DNA of 6,831 nt, from assembly GCA_021825785.1 (NCBI GenBank), contig JAKAGP010000101.1, positions 1-6,831 of the forward strand. Direction: 5' to 3'. Both the position numbers and the translations under genes were made by a program. Below are positions 1-5,677 of this stretch, one piece after another (within the stretch, counting starts at the first letter, position 1; each line of letters opens with the position of its first letter). Under the pieces are notes generated by a model, which was not told where the DNA came from, did no database searches, and was given only the letters and a program-made list of their open reading frames with translations. This DNA comes from Nitrospirota bacterium. GTDB taxonomy: Bacteria; Nitrospirota; Thermodesulfovibrionia; Thermodesulfovibrionales; JdFR-88.

Positions 1-5
1 ATTAA

Positions 6-11
6 TATAAT
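6..11 (+). promoter_or_regulatory. possible -10 box upstream of cmk
   Basis: A perfect TATAAT hexamer lies in an AT-rich stretch at the very start of the window, in front of an otherwise GC-rich operon. It could be the -10 element of a promoter for the cmk-to-HU/IHF operon. The matching -35 region would lie outside the window, so this is only a suggestion. If it is used, transcription would begin near position 17-19, inside the partial cmk repeat, and the leader would be about 45 nt. Confidence 0.25.
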
Positions 12-13
12 TA

Positions 14-93
14 GTGGGTAAAGTAATAGCCATAGATGGCCCCTTGAAAAAGAGGCTTTTAATTGGGTAAGGTCGTGGCCATAGATGGCCCCT
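14..93 (+). repeat. imperfect direct repeat: partial copy of the cmk start
   Basis: Positions 14-44 and 63-93 match at 26 of 31 bases with an offset of 49 bp, including 16 identical bases (GCCATAGATGGCCCCT at 29-44 and 78-93). The upstream copy has a GTG start and reads MGKVIAIDGP, against MGKVVAIDGP in cmk. It leaves the cmk-like sequence at position 44 and stops at TAA 68-70, giving an 18-codon ORF (14-70). That stop lies inside the first codons of cmk, which begins at TTG 63. The five differences are a start-codon swap, two synonymous third-position changes and two changes in one codon giving Ile for Val, so the copy looks like once-coding sequence. It may be a relic of duplication or recombination, a translated leader coupled to cmk, or an assembly artefact. 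Confidence 0.75.
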
Positions 94-728
94 CCGGGGC
101 GGGTAAAAGCACTGTGGCAAAGGCCCTGGCCCAGGCGCTCGGTTTTGATTATCTGGATACCGGCGCGCTTTACAGGACGGCCGCCCTCGCGCTGCTGAAA
201 AAGGGAATTACGCCGGAGGCAGGCGACGGGAAAATAAAGGCGGCGCTTGAAGGCGATGGCGGCGTGTCGATAGAATTCAAAAAAGGCAGGGTTTTCCTGG
301 ACGGCGCGGATGTCTCGGACGAGATAAGGACGAAGGAAGCGGGCCATTATTCCTCCGTATTTTCGGCCAGGAAGCCCGTGAGGGATTTCCTGCTGCCGCT
401 CCAGAGGAAGCTCGGGGAAGAGAAAAACCTGGTTGCCGAGGGCAGGGACATGGCGACCGTAGTGTTCCCCCGCGCGTGGAAAAAATTCTATCTTGACGCC
501 TCGCTTGAGGAAAGGGCCAGAAGGAGATATGACCAATTAACGGCCGCGGGCAGGAATATTTCAAGGAAGGACGCGGTGGAAGACGTGGCCGTGCGCGACA
601 GGCGGGACTCTTCCAGGGAGCTTGCGCCCCTGAGAAGGAGCCCCGGGGCCCTTTATCTGGACACTACCGGCATTCCGCTGGAGGAGGTCATCAGGCGTCT
701 GCTGGAATCCGTAAAGGGGACGCAATAG
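63..728 (+). CDS. cmk: cytidylate kinase (CMP/dCMP kinase)
   Basis: This cytoplasmic enzyme transfers phosphate from ATP to CMP or dCMP in pyrimidine nucleotide salvage and CTP supply. The 221-residue length is normal for the family. Visible motifs are the P-loop GPSGAGKST (residues 9-17), the YLDTGALYR segment (30-38) that contributes to the nucleotide pocket, EGRDMATVVFP (126-136), the arginine-rich lid RARRRY (151-156) and the C-terminal RDRRDSSRELAPL motif (178-190). Most family members have GRDIGTVVFP; here Ala131 replaces the usual glycine, a mild variation. The TTG start at 63 is chosen because it places the P-loop at the usual distance from the N-terminus and is preceded by AGAGG at 51-55, 7 nt away. 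It is the first gene of the operon and ends 4 bp before plsC. A diverged copy of its first ten codons lies just upstream. Confidence 0.96.
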   Translation: MGKVVAIDGPSGAGKSTVAKALAQALGFDYLDTGALYRTAALALLKKGITPEAGDGKIKAALEGDGGVSIEFKKGRVFLDGADVSDEIRTKEAGHYSSVFSARKPVRDFLLPLQRKLGEEKNLVAEGRDMATVVFPRAWKKFYLDASLEERARRRYDQLTAAGRNISRKDAVEDVAVRDRRDSSRELAPLRRSPGALYLDTTGIPLEEVIRRLLESVKGTQ

Positions 729-732
729 GAAG

Positions 733-1341
733 GTGAGCAGCTACTACATATTCAGGGAGATCTTCGATCTCTATTTCAGGGTCTATAACAGGCTGGAGGT
801 GCAGGGAAGGCAGTACATGCCGCGCGGGGGGGGCCTGATAGTTGTCTCAAATCATTCAAGTTACCTGGACCCGCTCGTGCTGGGTAGCGCGGTCAGCAGG
901 CGGATGACCTACCTTGCCAAGAAGGAGCTTTTCAGCATGCCTGTCGTAGGCACGTTCGTAAAGAGCTTTTCAGTGCCCGTGGACAGGGATAAAACATCCC
1001 ACGCGGTAATCAAGGAGCTGGTGAGGCGCCTGTGTCTTGGAGAGGCGGTGGCAATGTTCCCGGCGGGCGAAAGAGACAAGACGGGAGACGGCGCGGGGGC
1101 AGGCTTCAAGCGCGGGCTCGGCCTGCTGGCCAGGCTCTCGAAGGCGAGCGTGCTGCCGGCCTACATTGAAGGGACGGACAAATCGCTGCCAGTGGGGGGG
1201 AAATTCCCCAAACCCGCGAAAATATCGGTCCGGTTCGCGCCCTGCCTGAAGCCGCTGGCCGGCGGGGCGGACGCCGGGGAGATGGTCCTCATGGCCATGG
1301 AGAGCATAAACGGGCTTAAAAATAAAATAAAAACAAATTAA
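733..1341 (+). CDS. plsC: 1-acyl-sn-glycerol-3-phosphate acyltransferase (PlsC family)
   Basis: This is a 202-residue lysophospholipid acyltransferase family protein. Such enzymes acylate lysophosphatidic acid at the membrane to make phosphatidic acid. The catalytic HX4D motif is NHSSYLD (His41, Asp46). Motif II is represented by SVPVDRD (80-86) and motif IV by VLPAYIEG (140-147). Motif III, usually FPEGTRS, reads FPAGERD (109-115), so the conserved glutamate after FP is alanine and a glutamate sits two positions later. The exact acyl acceptor is therefore uncertain. The GTG start at 733 follows the cmk stop by 4 bp; AAAGGGGA at 713-720 is a rather distant ribosome site, while AGGAAGG at 727-733 runs into the start codon. 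Codons 32-34 contain a run of eight G. The tail is Lys/Asn-rich (KNKIKTN) and A-rich at DNA level, unlike the rest of the gene. Confidence 0.88.
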   Translation: MSSYYIFREIFDLYFRVYNRLEVQGRQYMPRGGGLIVVSNHSSYLDPLVLGSAVSRRMTYLAKKELFSMPVVGTFVKSFSVPVDRDKTSHAVIKELVRRLCLGEAVAMFPAGERDKTGDGAGAGFKRGLGLLARLSKASVLPAYIEGTDKSLPVGGKFPKPAKISVRFAPCLKPLAGGADAGEMVLMAMESINGLKNKIKTN

Positions 1342-1362
1342 AAATCGGAAAACAGAAAACAC

Positions 1363-2223
1363 ATGAAACTGGTAATCGCGAAAAGCGCCGGCTTCTGCTT
1401 CGGGGTAAAAAGGGCCATAAACAAGGCCTTCGAGGTGGCCAAGGCCGACAGCAACGTCTTTACTCTTGGGCCGATAATACATAGCCCGCAGGTGATAGAG
1501 GCGCTGGCCGCCCAGGGTGTGTGCGTAGCCAGGGACATTGCGGAACTGAAGCGGGCCAACGCAAAAAAGGTGATCATAAGGACGCACGGCATATCGCTGG
1601 AGGACATGAGCAGGCTGCAGCAGGAAGGGTTCGAGGTGATGGACCTGACATGCCCCTATGTCAAAAAAGCGCAGCATTATGCTAAACTTCTTAAGGAAGA
1701 AGGCTACCAGGTAGTCATTCTGGGCGATATCGAGCACCCCGAAGTAATCGGCCTTAAGAGCTATGCCGGAAAAGACGCCTGGGTGGTGAAGGACGCGGAG
1801 GGCCTTCCCAAAGAGATAAAAAGCAAGGTCGGTCTTATCGTGCAGACCACCCAGCCTATAGAAGCCCTGAAGAGGCTTATATCGAAGATAGTTGAGCAAA
1901 CAAGGCAGATGAAGGTTTATAATACAATATGCAGCTCAACCGCGCAAAGACTCAAGGAGACCGAGGAAGTGGCCCAGGGCGCGGATGTAATGCTGGTGGT
2001 GGGCGGCCGCAACAGCGCAAACACCACGCAGCTTGCCAGGCTCTGTGAGCATCTCTCGGTGCCCACTTATCACATAGAGACCGCAAGCGAACTGAAGGAC
2101 GAATGGTTCAGGGGCGCCAGGAAGACCGGATTGACGGCTGGCGCATCCACCCCGGACTGGATTATAGAGGGCGTTATCAAAGTCTTAAAGGAAATGGGAG
2201 GTTGTAATGACAATGGAAATTAA
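1363..2223 (+). CDS. ispH: 4-hydroxy-3-methylbut-2-enyl diphosphate reductase (IspH/LytB)
   Basis: IspH is the cytoplasmic iron-sulfur enzyme that reduces HMBPP to IPP and DMAPP, the last step of the MEP isoprenoid pathway. The three cluster cysteines are Cys12 (SAGFCFGVKRA), Cys97 (DLTCPYVKKA) and Cys190 (NTICSSTAQR). The HPE motif (His125, Glu127) supplies the substrate-binding histidine and the proton-relay glutamate. RTHG (73-76), NSANTTQL (217-224) and the C-terminal TAGASTPDW (258-266) are further family signatures. The 286-residue length is typical of the short bacterial form. The ATG start gives the family-typical 11 residues before the first cysteine. No Shine-Dalgarno sequence is visible in the A-rich 21-bp gap after plsC, so initiation may be SD-independent. 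The 3' end overlaps rpsA by 17 bp in another frame, and the rpsA ribosome site lies inside ispH. Confidence 0.97.
   Translation: MKLVIAKSAGFCFGVKRAINKAFEVAKADSNVFTLGPIIHSPQVIEALAAQGVCVARDIAELKRANAKKVIIRTHGISLEDMSRLQQEGFEVMDLTCPYVKKAQHYAKLLKEEGYQVVILGDIEHPEVIGLKSYAGKDAWVVKDAEGLPKEIKSKVGLIVQTTQPIEALKRLISKIVEQTRQMKVYNTICSSTAQRLKETEEVAQGADVMLVVGGRNSANTTQLARLCEHLSVPTYHIETASELKDEWFRGARKTGLTAGASTPDWIIEGVIKVLKEMGGCNDNGN
2196..2201 (+). promoter_or_regulatory. ribosome binding site of rpsA inside ispH
   Basis: GGGAGG lies within the last codons of ispH, 5 nt before the ATG at 2207 and 11 nt before a second in-frame ATG at 2213. The closer ATG is preferred, but both are possible starts, differing by two residues. 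The overlap suggests that translation of rpsA is coupled to ispH. Confidence 0.7.
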
Positions 2224-3796
2224 CGATAACGAGCTTCAAAAACTGTACGAGCAGAGTTTTCACGAGATCGAAGCCGGCACTTTAATAAAGGGCAAGGTAA
2301 TTTCGGTAAAGGAAAACGGCGTTGTTGTGGACGTGGGTTACAAATCCGAGGGTTTTATCTCCAGGGATGAATTCTCGGAGGGAGAGATGTCTGATCTCCA
2401 TCCGGGCGACGTCCTGGAAGTCTATATCAGGCAACTGTCCGATTCCGAAGGCATGGTGGTGCTTTCGAGGAAGCAGGCCGTAAGGATAAAGGCCTGGGAA
2501 TACGTCGAGGACGCGCTCAAAAACGAGCAGCCCGTCGAGGGCGTGATAACCGGCAAGACAAAAGGCGGTCTTTTCGTGGACGTCTACGGCCTGAAGGCCT
2601 TCCTGCCGGGCTCTCACGCGGGCGTGAAGGTAAGCGAGATAGATTCATCCATAGGGATGAAGCTGAAATTCAAGGTCCTTAAGACAAACAACAAGCACAC
2701 CACCCTCGTGGTGTCCAGGAAAAGCCTTATTGACGAGGAGAGGCAGAAGAAGAAGGCCGAGACCCTCCAGCACCTTCAGGAAGGCGCCGTTCTCAAGGGC
2801 GTGGTAAAAAACATCACGGATTACGGGGCCTTCATAGACCTGGGCGGCCTTGACGGACTCCTGCATATATCCGAAATGTCCTGGGGCAGGATCTCGCATC
2901 CCTCCGAGATGCTCAAGGTCGGCCAGGAAGTGGATGTGCTGGTGCTGAAATTCGATCCCGCCAACGAAAAAGTCACGCTTGGGTACAAGCAGAAGATGCC
3001 CGATCCCTGGAGCAATGTCGATGAAAAATACCCCGCGGGCACGAAAGTCGCGGGCAAGGTCGTCAGCATCACGGATTACGGCGCATTCATAAAAGTTGAG
3101 GAAGGCCTTGAAGGGCTCGTCCATGTCTCCGAGATGGACTGGGCGCCCAAACCGAAGCATCCCTCGAAATATCTTCAACCGGGCGACGCCGTGGAAGCGC
3201 TCGTTCTGAAGGCGGACAGGCAGGAAAGGAGGCTTTCACTTTCGCTGAAGCAGTTGAAACCCTCCCCCTGGCAGCTTGTCGCCGAAAACTATGCCCCGGG
3301 CAAGGTCATCTCCGGCAAGGTGAAGAGCGTAACGGATTTCGGCGTCTTCGTCGGCCTGCCCGAGGGGGTGGACGGCCTCATACATATCTCAGACATCTCA
3401 TGGACGAAGCACATAAAGCACCCCAACGAGGTCATCAAGAAGGGCCAGAGGGTGGATGCGGTGGTGCTCAGCGTCGAGCCGGAAAAGGAAAGGATCGCGC
3501 TCGGGCTCAAGCAGATGAGGCCCGATCCCTGGACCGGGGAGATACCCCAGAAATTCCACCTGGGCGCGGAAGTCGAATGCAAGGTGCTCAGGCTTACCGA
3601 TTTCGGCATTTTCGTGGAGATGCCGGGCGAGATCGAGGGGCTTATCTATTCATCCGAGACCCTGAGGGACGAGGACAACCCCGTCAAGGAGGGCGATACC
3701 CTTTGGGCGCGGATCATAAAGATAGACCTGGAAAACCGCAAGATCGGGCTGTCCATGAAGAACGTCAGGACGCAAAAGGTCCATTCGGAGGAATAG
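2207..3796 (+). CDS. rpsA: 30S ribosomal protein S1
   Basis: S1 binds single-stranded mRNA on the small ribosomal subunit and helps start translation of structured or weak-SD messages. The 529-residue protein contains six S1 (OB-fold) repeats at about residues 23-90, 107-173, 191-262, 276-349, 364-436 and 451-519, the proteobacterial-type arrangement rather than the shorter four-domain form of many Firmicutes. Repeats 3-5 have the classical pattern TDYGAFI or TDFGVFV, then GLxGLxHxSxxxW, and are the presumed RNA-binding ones. Repeats 1 and 2 are divergent, as expected for ribosome-docking domains. Repeat 6 is also diverged (TDFGIFVEMPGEIEGLIYSS). The ATG at 2207 is supported by GGGAGG at 2196-2201. 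The gene overlaps ispH by 17 bp and ends 7 bp before sppA. The ispH-rpsA pairing is known from other bacteria; in many Clostridia the two are one fused protein. Confidence 0.97.
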   Translation: MTMEINDNELQKLYEQSFHEIEAGTLIKGKVISVKENGVVVDVGYKSEGFISRDEFSEGEMSDLHPGDVLEVYIRQLSDSEGMVVLSRKQAVRIKAWEYVEDALKNEQPVEGVITGKTKGGLFVDVYGLKAFLPGSHAGVKVSEIDSSIGMKLKFKVLKTNNKHTTLVVSRKSLIDEERQKKKAETLQHLQEGAVLKGVVKNITDYGAFIDLGGLDGLLHISEMSWGRISHPSEMLKVGQEVDVLVLKFDPANEKVTLGYKQKMPDPWSNVDEKYPAGTKVAGKVVSITDYGAFIKVEEGLEGLVHVSEMDWAPKPKHPSKYLQPGDAVEALVLKADRQERRLSLSLKQLKPSPWQLVAENYAPGKVISGKVKSVTDFGVFVGLPEGVDGLIHISDISWTKHIKHPNEVIKKGQRVDAVVLSVEPEKERIALGLKQMRPDPWTGEIPQKFHLGAEVECKVLRLTDFGIFVEMPGEIEGLIYSSETLRDEDNPVKEGDTLWARIIKIDLENRKIGLSMKNVRTQKVHSEE

Positions 3797-3803
3797 GGGT
3801 AAT

Positions 3804-4643
3804 TTGAAAAAAGTCTGCCTCGTGCTCTCGGGACTGGTGCTTGCGTTGCTGATCATCGGGGCGGGGCTGGCTTTGTTCTCCAAAATCCAGACGGGTGAAA
3901 AGATAGGGCTCATCAGGGTCGAGGGCCCTATCGCGGATTCGGGCGATATAATCGATCAGATCAAGGACTACGCGGGGGACCCCTCGATAAAGGCAATCGT
4001 CATGAGGGTCAACAGTCCGGGCGGCGGGGTTGCCCCTTCCCAGGAAATCTACGAGGAAATCAAAAAGGCGGCGGCGAAAAAAGACGTGGTAGTCTCGATG
4101 GGTGCGCTTGCGGCCTCGGGCGGCTACTATATCTCGGTGCCGGCGACCAGGATTTTCGCAAACCCGGGCACGATAACGGGTTCTATCGGCGTCATTATGG
4201 AAGTGCCCAATATCCAGGGGCTTCTGAGCAAGCTGGGGGTGAAGGCCGAGGTCATCAAAAGCGGCAGGAACAAGGACCTGGCCTCCTACTTCAAGAGCAT
4301 GACCCCGGAGCAGCGCCGCATCCTTCAGGATGCCCTCGATAACGTGCACCAGCAGTTTATCGAGGCCGTGGCCAGCGGAAGAAAACTCCCGGTGGAGAAG
4401 GTGAAAGCGCTCGCTGACGGACGGATATTCACCGGCCAGCAGGCGAAGGCCCTGAACCTGGTGGACAACCTGGGGGACCTGGAGGACGCCATAGCGGCCG
4501 CCAAGACCATGGCCGGCATCAGGGGCAGGCCCACGATAGTCCAAAAGAAGAAGGGCCGCGGTATATTGGGCCTGCTGGACTCGAAGATATCCCTGCCGGA
4601 TATCTACCCGTTTTTCAGGATGAGCTATCTATTCTCTCCATAG
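3804..4643 (+). CDS. sppA: signal peptide peptidase SppA (S49 family, short form)
   Basis: This membrane-anchored serine protease degrades signal peptides left in the membrane after secretion. The N-terminus is MKKVCLV followed by a hydrophobic segment (about residues 4-25), a signal anchor that would place the protease domain outside the cytoplasmic membrane. The S49 core shows VNSPGGG (69-75), the nucleophile Ser105 in ALAASGGYY, TGSIGV (125-130) and the general base Lys157 in SGRNKDLASYF. The Ser-Lys distance of 52 residues equals that of Bacillus subtilis SppA (Ser147/Lys199). At 279 residues it has a single protease domain, like the short SppA and unlike the double-domain E. coli enzyme. 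The C-terminus ends in a hydrophobic, aromatic stretch of unknown role. The start is TTG with AGGGG at 3795-3799 only 4 nt upstream; GGAGG at 3787-3791 is an alternative ribosome site. It lies 7 bp after rpsA. Confidence 0.94.
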   Translation: MKKVCLVLSGLVLALLIIGAGLALFSKIQTGEKIGLIRVEGPIADSGDIIDQIKDYAGDPSIKAIVMRVNSPGGGVAPSQEIYEEIKKAAAKKDVVVSMGALAASGGYYISVPATRIFANPGTITGSIGVIMEVPNIQGLLSKLGVKAEVIKSGRNKDLASYFKSMTPEQRRILQDALDNVHQQFIEAVASGRKLPVEKVKALADGRIFTGQQAKALNLVDNLGDLEDAIAAAKTMAGIRGRPTIVQKKKGRGILGLLDSKISLPDIYPFFRMSYLFSP

Positions 4644-4647
4644 GAGG
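4642..4647 (+). promoter_or_regulatory. ribosome binding site of the HU/IHF gene
   Basis: A full AGGAGG overlaps the sppA stop codon and lies 11 nt before the ATG at 4659. It is the best match to consensus in the window, consistent with high expression of a nucleoid protein from the end of the operon. Confidence 0.65.
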
Positions 4648-4658
4648 GTTATTGATTT

Positions 4659-4949
4659 ATGACCAAGTCCGGCCTTATAGAAAAAGTCGCGGCAAAAGTC
4701 GAAGGCCTCACACTGAAGCAGACGGAGATAATCGTAGATACCGTGTTCGACAGCATGAAGGATGCCCTCGCCAGCGGGGACAAGATCGAGATAAGGGGGT
4801 TTGGCAATTTCAGGCTGCGCGAAAGGCGTCCCAGGAAGGCTAGAAATCCGAAGACAGGCGAAAGTGTCGACGTGCCCCAGAAGGTCGCGCTCCACTTCAA
4901 GATGGGCAAGGCCCTCAAGGAGTCGCTGAACCTGGATACCAGAGGCTGA
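4659..4949 (+). CDS. HU/IHF-family DNA-bending protein (IHF beta-like)
   Basis: This is a 96-residue histone-like protein that would bind and bend DNA as a dimer in the nucleoid. The N-terminal MTKSGLIEKVA and helix-turn-helix-like dimerisation region (1-40) are followed by the family signature IEIRGFGNFRLRERRPRKARNPKTG (in part, 43-67). Pro64 in RNPKTG is the residue that intercalates between base pairs at the kink. The MTKS-LIE start, IEIRGFG core and HFKMGK end (79-84) resemble the IHF beta subunit more than HU, and the location after rpsA and sppA matches ihfB in several proteobacteria. HU and IHF cannot be separated safely by eye, so no symbol is given. It begins 15 bp after sppA and is the last gene of the operon. 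Confidence 0.92.
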   Translation: MTKSGLIEKVAAKVEGLTLKQTEIIVDTVFDSMKDALASGDKIEIRGFGNFRLRERRPRKARNPKTGESVDVPQKVALHFKMGKALKESLNLDTRG

Positions 4950-5058
4950 AGGCCGCGGATGCGCGCTGACGCGCCGGCAGCCGTCCATGCGGCTTCAAAC
5001 CGGCAAGGCCCGCGCTTCCGGGTAAACGCTTCCGCCTGGTAAGGGTCCCCAAGCTTCA
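4950..5058 (+). other. non-coding region after the HU/IHF gene with small hairpins
   Basis: No ORF with family features is seen here. Two small GC-rich hairpins follow the stop codon: GCGCG/CGCGC (4961-4965 and 4970-4974, loop CTGA) and AGCCG/CGGCT (4979-4983 and 4990-4994, 6-nt loop). Neither is followed by a T run, so they are not classical intrinsic terminators, although they could protect the 3' end of the message or precede Rho-dependent termination. The octamer CGCTTCCG occurs at 5013-5020 and again at 5027-5034. A promoter for the Rieske operon is expected between here and 5248, but no convincing -35/-10 pair was recognised. Confidence 0.35.
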
Positions 5059-5059
5059 G

Positions 5060-5241
5060 AACCTATCTCAAAATTGATTTTGAAGCGAAAGAGAGAGGAA
5101 ATCGTGGCAGACAAGGAAGAAAGGGGAAATCGCCCGGAGGCGCGGTCCCGCCAAGGCGGGATTGAGGACAATTTCCCCTGTATGACGCCGTATGCCGCAA
5201 TTTCGGCCTCTTGCAGCCAGAAGCGATTTTGAGATAGGTTC
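5060..5241. mobile_element. MITE-like palindromic element, non-autonomous
   Basis: The ends are perfect 16-bp inverted repeats: GAACCTATCTCAAAAT at 5059-5074 and its reverse complement at 5226-5241. Inside, GAAATCGTGGCAGAC (5098-5112) pairs with 5190-5204 at 12 of 15 positions, AGGGGAAAT (5122-5130) pairs perfectly with ATTTCCCCT (5171-5179), and the centre is the hairpin TCCCGCC-AA-GGCGGGA (5146-5161). The element could thus fold over much of its length. It codes for no recognisable protein. If the boundaries are 5060 and 5240, the flanks TCAG and CCAG give a possible 4-bp target duplication with one mismatch; this is weak. This architecture is typical of miniature inverted-repeat elements moved in trans by a transposase with similar ends. 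A structured RNA or a REP-type element is the main alternative. Confidence 0.7.
5146..5161. repeat. tight hairpin at the centre of the palindromic element
   Basis: TCCCGCC and GGCGGGA form a perfect 7-bp stem around two A residues (in practice a 4-nt loop). It is the tip of the nested inverted repeats and would be very stable in RNA or single-stranded DNA. No T run follows, so it is not a canonical terminator. Confidence 0.8.
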
Positions 5242-5248
5242 CAGTCAA

Positions 5249-5677
5249 ATGCAACGAAGAGATTTTCTTTCGTGGCTTCTCAAAGCCGCAGCCGTCGCGC
5301 TCGGTATTGAGGGCCTGGCCACCCTGCCCTACCTTTACCATTCCAGAAAACTTGGGCCTCTGCGCTACGTAAAGGCCGCCGATGAGGAAAAAATCCCGCG
5401 CCGGGGCGTAAGGCAGGTCGATTTCTCCTTCGCGGGCATGACGCGCAAGATATTTATCGTGAGAATGGACAGGGAGCTTTTCGTCCTTTCCCCAACCTGC
5501 TCCCACCTGGGATGCATGGTCAACTGGAACTATCTGAAGCAGGAATTCGACTGCCCCTGCCACGGCGGCAGATACGACATGGCTGGCCGCGTCATCGGGG
5601 GGCCCCCGCCAAAACCCCTTGCCAGGCTCCCCTATGAGATCAAAAACGGCTCGCTTTACGTCGGCGTAAGGGCCTGA
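5249..5677 (+). CDS. Rieske [2Fe-2S] protein of a cytochrome bc/b6f-type complex
   Basis: This subunit takes one electron from quinol at the Qo site and passes it to a c-type cytochrome. With the ATG at 5249 the protein has 142 residues and starts MQRRDFLSWLLK, a twin-arginine type signal followed by a single membrane anchor (about 8-30). Cluster box 1 is CSHLGC (Cys84, His86, Cys89) and box 2 is CPCHGG (Cys102, Cys104, His105). Cys84, His86, Cys102 and His105 are the expected ligands, and Cys89-Cys104 the stabilising disulfide. GGPPPKPL (117-124) is the conserved proline loop. An in-frame ATG at 5192 would add 19 residues but lies inside the palindromic element, and would push the RR motif away from the N-terminus, so it is rejected. 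Ribosome binding is weak: only ATAGG, from the element's terminal repeat, about 10 nt upstream. The stop overlaps the next start (TGATG). Confidence 0.93.
   Translation: MQRRDFLSWLLKAAAVALGIEGLATLPYLYHSRKLGPLRYVKAADEEKIPRRGVRQVDFSFAGMTRKIFIVRMDRELFVLSPTCSHLGCMVNWNYLKQEFDCPCHGGRYDMAGRVIGGPPPKPLARLPYEIKNGSLYVGVRA

Noticed and set aside
970..1899. 309-codon open frame on the - strand across plsC and ispH
   Set aside because: It lies antisense to two clear family genes, and its translation is rich in His, Arg, Tyr and Pro with no recognisable domain. It is a codon-bias shadow.
3765..4544. 259-codon open frame on the - strand opposite sppA
   Set aside because: SppA on the + strand has its full catalytic set and normal length. 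The antisense frame is low-quality, Asp/Arg/His-rich sequence without motifs.
4961..4994. Intrinsic terminator after the HU/IHF gene
   Set aside because: The two hairpins have only 5-bp stems and no following T run, so they are described but not called a terminator.
4961..5012. Possible tRNA-like sequence (CGG-CTTCAAA-CCG resembles a T arm)
   Set aside because: The stem is only 3 bp, no acceptor, D or anticodon arm can be assembled around it, and no CCA is present.
5192..5248. Upstream in-frame ATG extending the Rieske protein by 19 residues
   Set aside because: The extension lies inside the palindromic element, has no ribosome site, and would bury the twin-arginine signal. The ATG at 5249 fits the family better.
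5063..5563. 166-codon open frame on the - strand through the palindromic element and the Rieske gene
   Set aside because: It overlaps both cluster-binding motifs of Rieske in antisense and has no transposase or other recognisable motif, so it is not taken as a gene of the element.
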